Positions 61,546 to 64,000 of a stretch of DNA of 64,000 bases are shown here, piece by piece. Location: contig NZ_JARVWW010000001.1 of the NCBI RefSeq assembly GCF_029846715.1, forward strand, positions 744,001-808,000. The letters run 5' to 3'. Source of the stretch: Bradyrhizobium nivariense (GTDB taxonomy: Bacteria; Pseudomonadota; Alphaproteobacteria; Rhizobiales; Xanthobacteraceae). Positions within the stretch are counted from its first letter, which is position 1. The number at the start of each line of letters is the position of its first letter. Under the pieces are notes generated by a model. It was given only the letters and a program-made list of their open reading frames with translations. It did no database searches and was not told the DNA's origin. Both the position numbers and the translations under genes were made by a program.

Positions 61546-62835
61546 ATGACCGAAACGACCAGGAAGAAGGGCCTTAGCCGCCGCACGCTACTGAAGAGCA
61601 CCGCGGGCCTCGCCGGCCTTGCCGCCGGCTCCGGCGCCATCACCGGCTTTCCCTATGTGATGTCGGCCGAGCCGAAGGTGCTGCGCTATCTCGGTACCGC
61701 CGTGAACGAGGGCGACGACATCTCCAAGCAGTGCCTGAAGGACACCGGCATCAAGATCGAATACATCACCGCGACCACCGACGATGTCACCAAGCGCGTG
61801 ATGACCCAGCCGAACTCCTTCGACGTGCTGGACACCGAATATTTCTCGCTGAAGAAGCTGGTGCCGTCTGGCAATATCCTTGCCCTCGACTCCAAGAAGA
61901 TCAAACAATTCGACAACATCACACCGGTCTTCACGAAGGGCGAGACCCCCGGCGGCAAGAAGATCGGCAACCAGGGCACCGCGCCCTGGAAGGTGCTCTA
62001 TCTCGAGGGCAAGGATTCCAAGACCTTCTCCAAGACGGCGACCGAATTCGTCACGCTGATCCCGACCGTCTACAACGCCGACACGCTCGGCATCCGTCCC
62101 GACATCATCAAGCGTCCGATCGGCTCGTGGGCTGAACTTCTCAACCCCGAATTCAAGGGCAAGGCCTCGATCCTCAACATCCCCTCGATCGGCATCATGG
62201 ACGCCGCGATGGTCGTGGAAGCCACCGGCAAGTACAAATATGCCGACAAGGGCAACATGACCAAGGAAGAGATCGATCTCACCATGAAGGTGATGACCGA
62301 AGCGAAGAAGGCCGGCCAGTTCCGCGCGTTCTGGAAGGATTTCAACGAGAGCGTCAACCTGATGGCCTCGGGCGAGACCGTGATCCAGTCGATGTGGTCG
62401 CCGGCGGTGACGAAGGTCCGCTCGATGGGCATCGCCTGCACCTTCCAGCCGCTCAAGGAAGGCTATCGCTCCTGGGCCTCGGGCTTCTGCGTCTCCAAGG
62501 GCGTCTCGGGTGCGAAGCTCGAATGGGCCTACGAGTTCGTCAACTGGTTCCTGTCGGGCTATGCCGGCGCCTATCTCAACCGCCAGGGCTATTACTCCGC
62601 CGTGCTCTCCACCGCGAAGGCGCACATGGAGCCCTACGAGTGGGCGTACTGGATGGAAGGCAAGGCGGCCGAGAAGGACATCAAGGCGCCCGACGGCTCG
62701 CTGCTGGAAAAGGCCGGCGCGGTGCGTGACGGCGGCTCCTATGAAGACCGCATGGGCGGCGTCGCCTGCTGGAACGCCGTGATGGACGAGAACGACTATA
62801 TGGTCCGCAAGTGGAACGAGTTCATCGCGGCGTAA
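61546..62835 (+). CDS. ABC transporter substrate-binding protein (PotD/AfuA-like)
   Basis: 429 residues from an ATG with GAGGAG. The twin-arginine signal SRRTLLKSTAGLAGLAAG indicates folded export. The two-lobed fold matches polyamine/iron-type solute-binding proteins. Located 42 bp after the ATPase gene; the permease ATG follows 4 bp after its stop. Ligand not readable; polyamines, polyamine-like amines or carboxylates are candidates. Confidence 0.92.
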   Translation: MTETTRKKGLSRRTLLKSTAGLAGLAAGSGAITGFPYVMSAEPKVLRYLGTAVNEGDDISKQCLKDTGIKIEYITATTDDVTKRVMTQPNSFDVLDTEYFSLKKLVPSGNILALDSKKIKQFDNITPVFTKGETPGGKKIGNQGTAPWKVLYLEGKDSKTFSKTATEFVTLIPTVYNADTLGIRPDIIKRPIGSWAELLNPEFKGKASILNIPSIGIMDAAMVVEATGKYKYADKGNMTKEEIDLTMKVMTEAKKAGQFRAFWKDFNESVNLMASGETVIQSMWSPAVTKVRSMGIACTFQPLKEGYRSWASGFCVSKGVSGAKLEWAYEFVNWFLSGYAGAYLNRQGYYSAVLSTAKAHMEPYEWAYWMEGKAAEKDIKAPDGSLLEKAGAVRDGGSYEDRMGGVACWNAVMDENDYMVRKWNEFIAA

Positions 62836-62839
62836 TCTG

Positions 62840-63799
62840 ATGGACACGTCGGAGGACATCCTGCAACAGGCATCCCCGGACCTGGTCCGGGGATCGGAGA
62901 CGGCTCGCCGCAGCAAAGCGGCGCGCCTGTCGCCGTCCTTCATCTCCTGGCTGCAGGCCGGGCCGATGATGCTGGTGTTTCTCGCCTTCTTCCTGATCCC
63001 GCTCGTCTTCGTCATCATCGTCTCGTTCTGGGACTACAACGAGTATCAATTGCTGCCGGCCTTCTCGGGCCGCGGCTACACCGACACGTTCGAAGGATGC
63101 ATCGCGCAGCTCCCTGATCTCTGTACGATCGGGCGAACCTATGTGAAGACGTTGAAGCTCTGTGTGATGGTGTGGGCGATCACGCTTTTCATCGGCTTCT
63201 GGGTCGCCTACTTCCTCGCCTTCCACGTCAGGTCCAAGACCTGGCAGATGGGACTGTCGCTGCTCTGCACGATCCCGTTCTGGACCTCCAACGTCATCCG
63301 CATGATCGCCTGGATTCCGCTGCTCGGTCGCAACGGCCTGGTGAACTCCGGCCTGGTCAAGAGCGGACTGATCAACCAGCCGCTGGAATGGCTGCTGTTC
63401 TCCGAATTCTCCGTGGTGCTGGCGCTGGTGCACCTTTTCACCTTCTTCATGGTGGTGCCGATCTTCAATTCGATGGTGCGCATCGACAAGTCGCTGATCG
63501 AGGCGGCCTACGACGCCGGCGCAACCGGCTTCCAGACGCTCGTCAACGTCATCATTCCCCTGGCTAAACCCGGCATCGTGATCGGCTCGATCTTCGTCAT
63601 CACCATCGTGATGGGCGACTTCATCACCATCGGCGTGATGGGTGGCCAGCAGATCGCCTCTGCCGGCAAGATCATCGAGACACGGGTGAACGCGCTGCAA
63701 TTCCCGGCCGCGGCCGCGAATGCCGTGATCCTGCTCGTCATTACCTTCCTGATCATCACCATGATGTCGCGCATCGTCGACATCAAGAAGGAGCTGTAA
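62840..63799 (+). CDS. ABC transporter permease (PotB-like)
   Basis: 319 residues. After a charged N-terminus, repeated membrane helices; the cytoplasmic EAA loop reads EAAYDAGATGFQTLVNVIIPLAKPGI. Pairs with the second permease to form the channel of the transporter. Confidence 0.93.
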   Translation: MDTSEDILQQASPDLVRGSETARRSKAARLSPSFISWLQAGPMMLVFLAFFLIPLVFVIIVSFWDYNEYQLLPAFSGRGYTDTFEGCIAQLPDLCTIGRTYVKTLKLCVMVWAITLFIGFWVAYFLAFHVRSKTWQMGLSLLCTIPFWTSNVIRMIAWIPLLGRNGLVNSGLVKSGLINQPLEWLLFSEFSVVLALVHLFTFFMVVPIFNSMVRIDKSLIEAAYDAGATGFQTLVNVIIPLAKPGIVIGSIFVITIVMGDFITIGVMGGQQIASAGKIIETRVNALQFPAAAANAVILLVITFLIITMMSRIVDIKKEL

Positions 63800-63802
63800 G
63801 CG

Positions 63803-64000
63803 ATGACGGAGGGCCGCCCGCGCAGCTTCTACGTGCTTGCGATCTTCTTCGCGGCTTATGTGCTATTTCTGTACGGACCGATGATCGCGATCTACGTCCT
63901 GTCATTCCAGGGCCCGCAGGGCGGCCTCACCTTTCCGATGAACGGGGTCTCGACCTTCTGGCTGTCCAAACTGTTCCAGGGCACCGGCATCGTCGACCTC
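63803..64000 (+). CDS. ABC transporter permease (PotC-like), partial
   Basis: First 66 codons: a basic N-terminus, a membrane helix (FYVLAIFFAAYVLFLYGPMIAIYVLSF) and the conserved loop FPMNGVSTFWLSKLF. Runs off the window; starts 3 bp after the preceding stop. Confidence 0.92.
   Translation, partial: MTEGRPRSFYVLAIFFAAYVLFLYGPMIAIYVLSFQGPQGGLTFPMNGVSTFWLSKLFQGTGIVDL

Overview
The window looks like ordinary chromosome of a Bradyrhizobium-type alphaproteobacterium (Rhizobiales, Nitrobacteraceae). This rests on uniformly high GC with strong G/C in third codon positions, family content (DUF2336, an Omp25-like porin, PAS_5-type and phasin proteins, a GTP cyclohydrolase / HisI / Fe-S scaffold / YidD neighbourhood, small Bradyrhizobium-type proteins), GGAAC-N16/17-CGTT promoters of the EcfG type, TTAA-N7-TTAA boxes of the CtrA type, and several families of palindromic intergenic repeats. 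I see no tRNA or rRNA gene, CRISPR array, intact insertion sequence, prophage, integrase or attachment site.

Layout. 1-6.3 kb: a partial secreted protein, an outer-membrane beta-barrel protein, a small lipoprotein, a Lys/Ala/His-rich secreted protein, a TPR protein, and a serine hydrolase tail-to-tail with a serine carboxypeptidase. 6.5-11.2 kb: NAD kinase, a CheY-like regulator, an orphan Hpt protein, a DUF2336 protein and a lytic transglycosylase; the last has a perfect CtrA-like box. 11.2-14.9 kb: hisI-folE (minus) facing an Fe-S scaffold-like gene, a periplasmic ClpP-fold protein, yidD, and a small membrane protein behind an EcfG-type promoter. 14.9-18.7 kb: a transporter / MOSC / ferredoxin-reductase operon divergent from an XRE-cupin regulator. 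18.7-24.7 kb: an APC permease operon, an alpha/beta hydrolase, a small secreted protein and an MFS exporter. 24.9-31.5 kb: thrS with a repetitive N-terminal extension, a nitroreductase, a Tat-exported serine hydrolase and a PAS-GGDEF-EAL protein.

31.5-35.2 kb is rich in repeats: two inverted copies of one palindromic element bracket an aldo/keto reductase, a LysR regulator and a small gene. 35.2-41.8 kb: a proline-rich secreted protein, patatin, a CBS protein, rhomboid, a PAS protein behind a CtrA-like box, a Crp/Fnr regulator behind an EcfG-type promoter, a zinc-ribbon protein and a phasin. 42-49.7 kb: cupins, a secreted-repeat protein, GNAT, a DEAD-box helicase, a VOC protein, a zinc alcohol dehydrogenase and a P-loop kinase. 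50-56 kb: two MFS transporters, a double-PilZ protein followed by a LapG-like cysteine peptidase, and a CYTH-CHAD protein. 56-64 kb: a Bug-type binding protein, a FAD-Rieske oxidoreductase behind an EcfG-type promoter, and a GntR regulator divergent from a polyamine-type ABC operon that runs off the end.

No obvious new defence or biosynthetic system is present. The most promising signals are regulatory (CtrA-like and EcfG-like sites, a 22-bp-periodic operator-like array) and structural (interspersed palindromic repeats, the repetitive thrS N-terminus). All functions are read from sequence motifs by eye; no database search was run.
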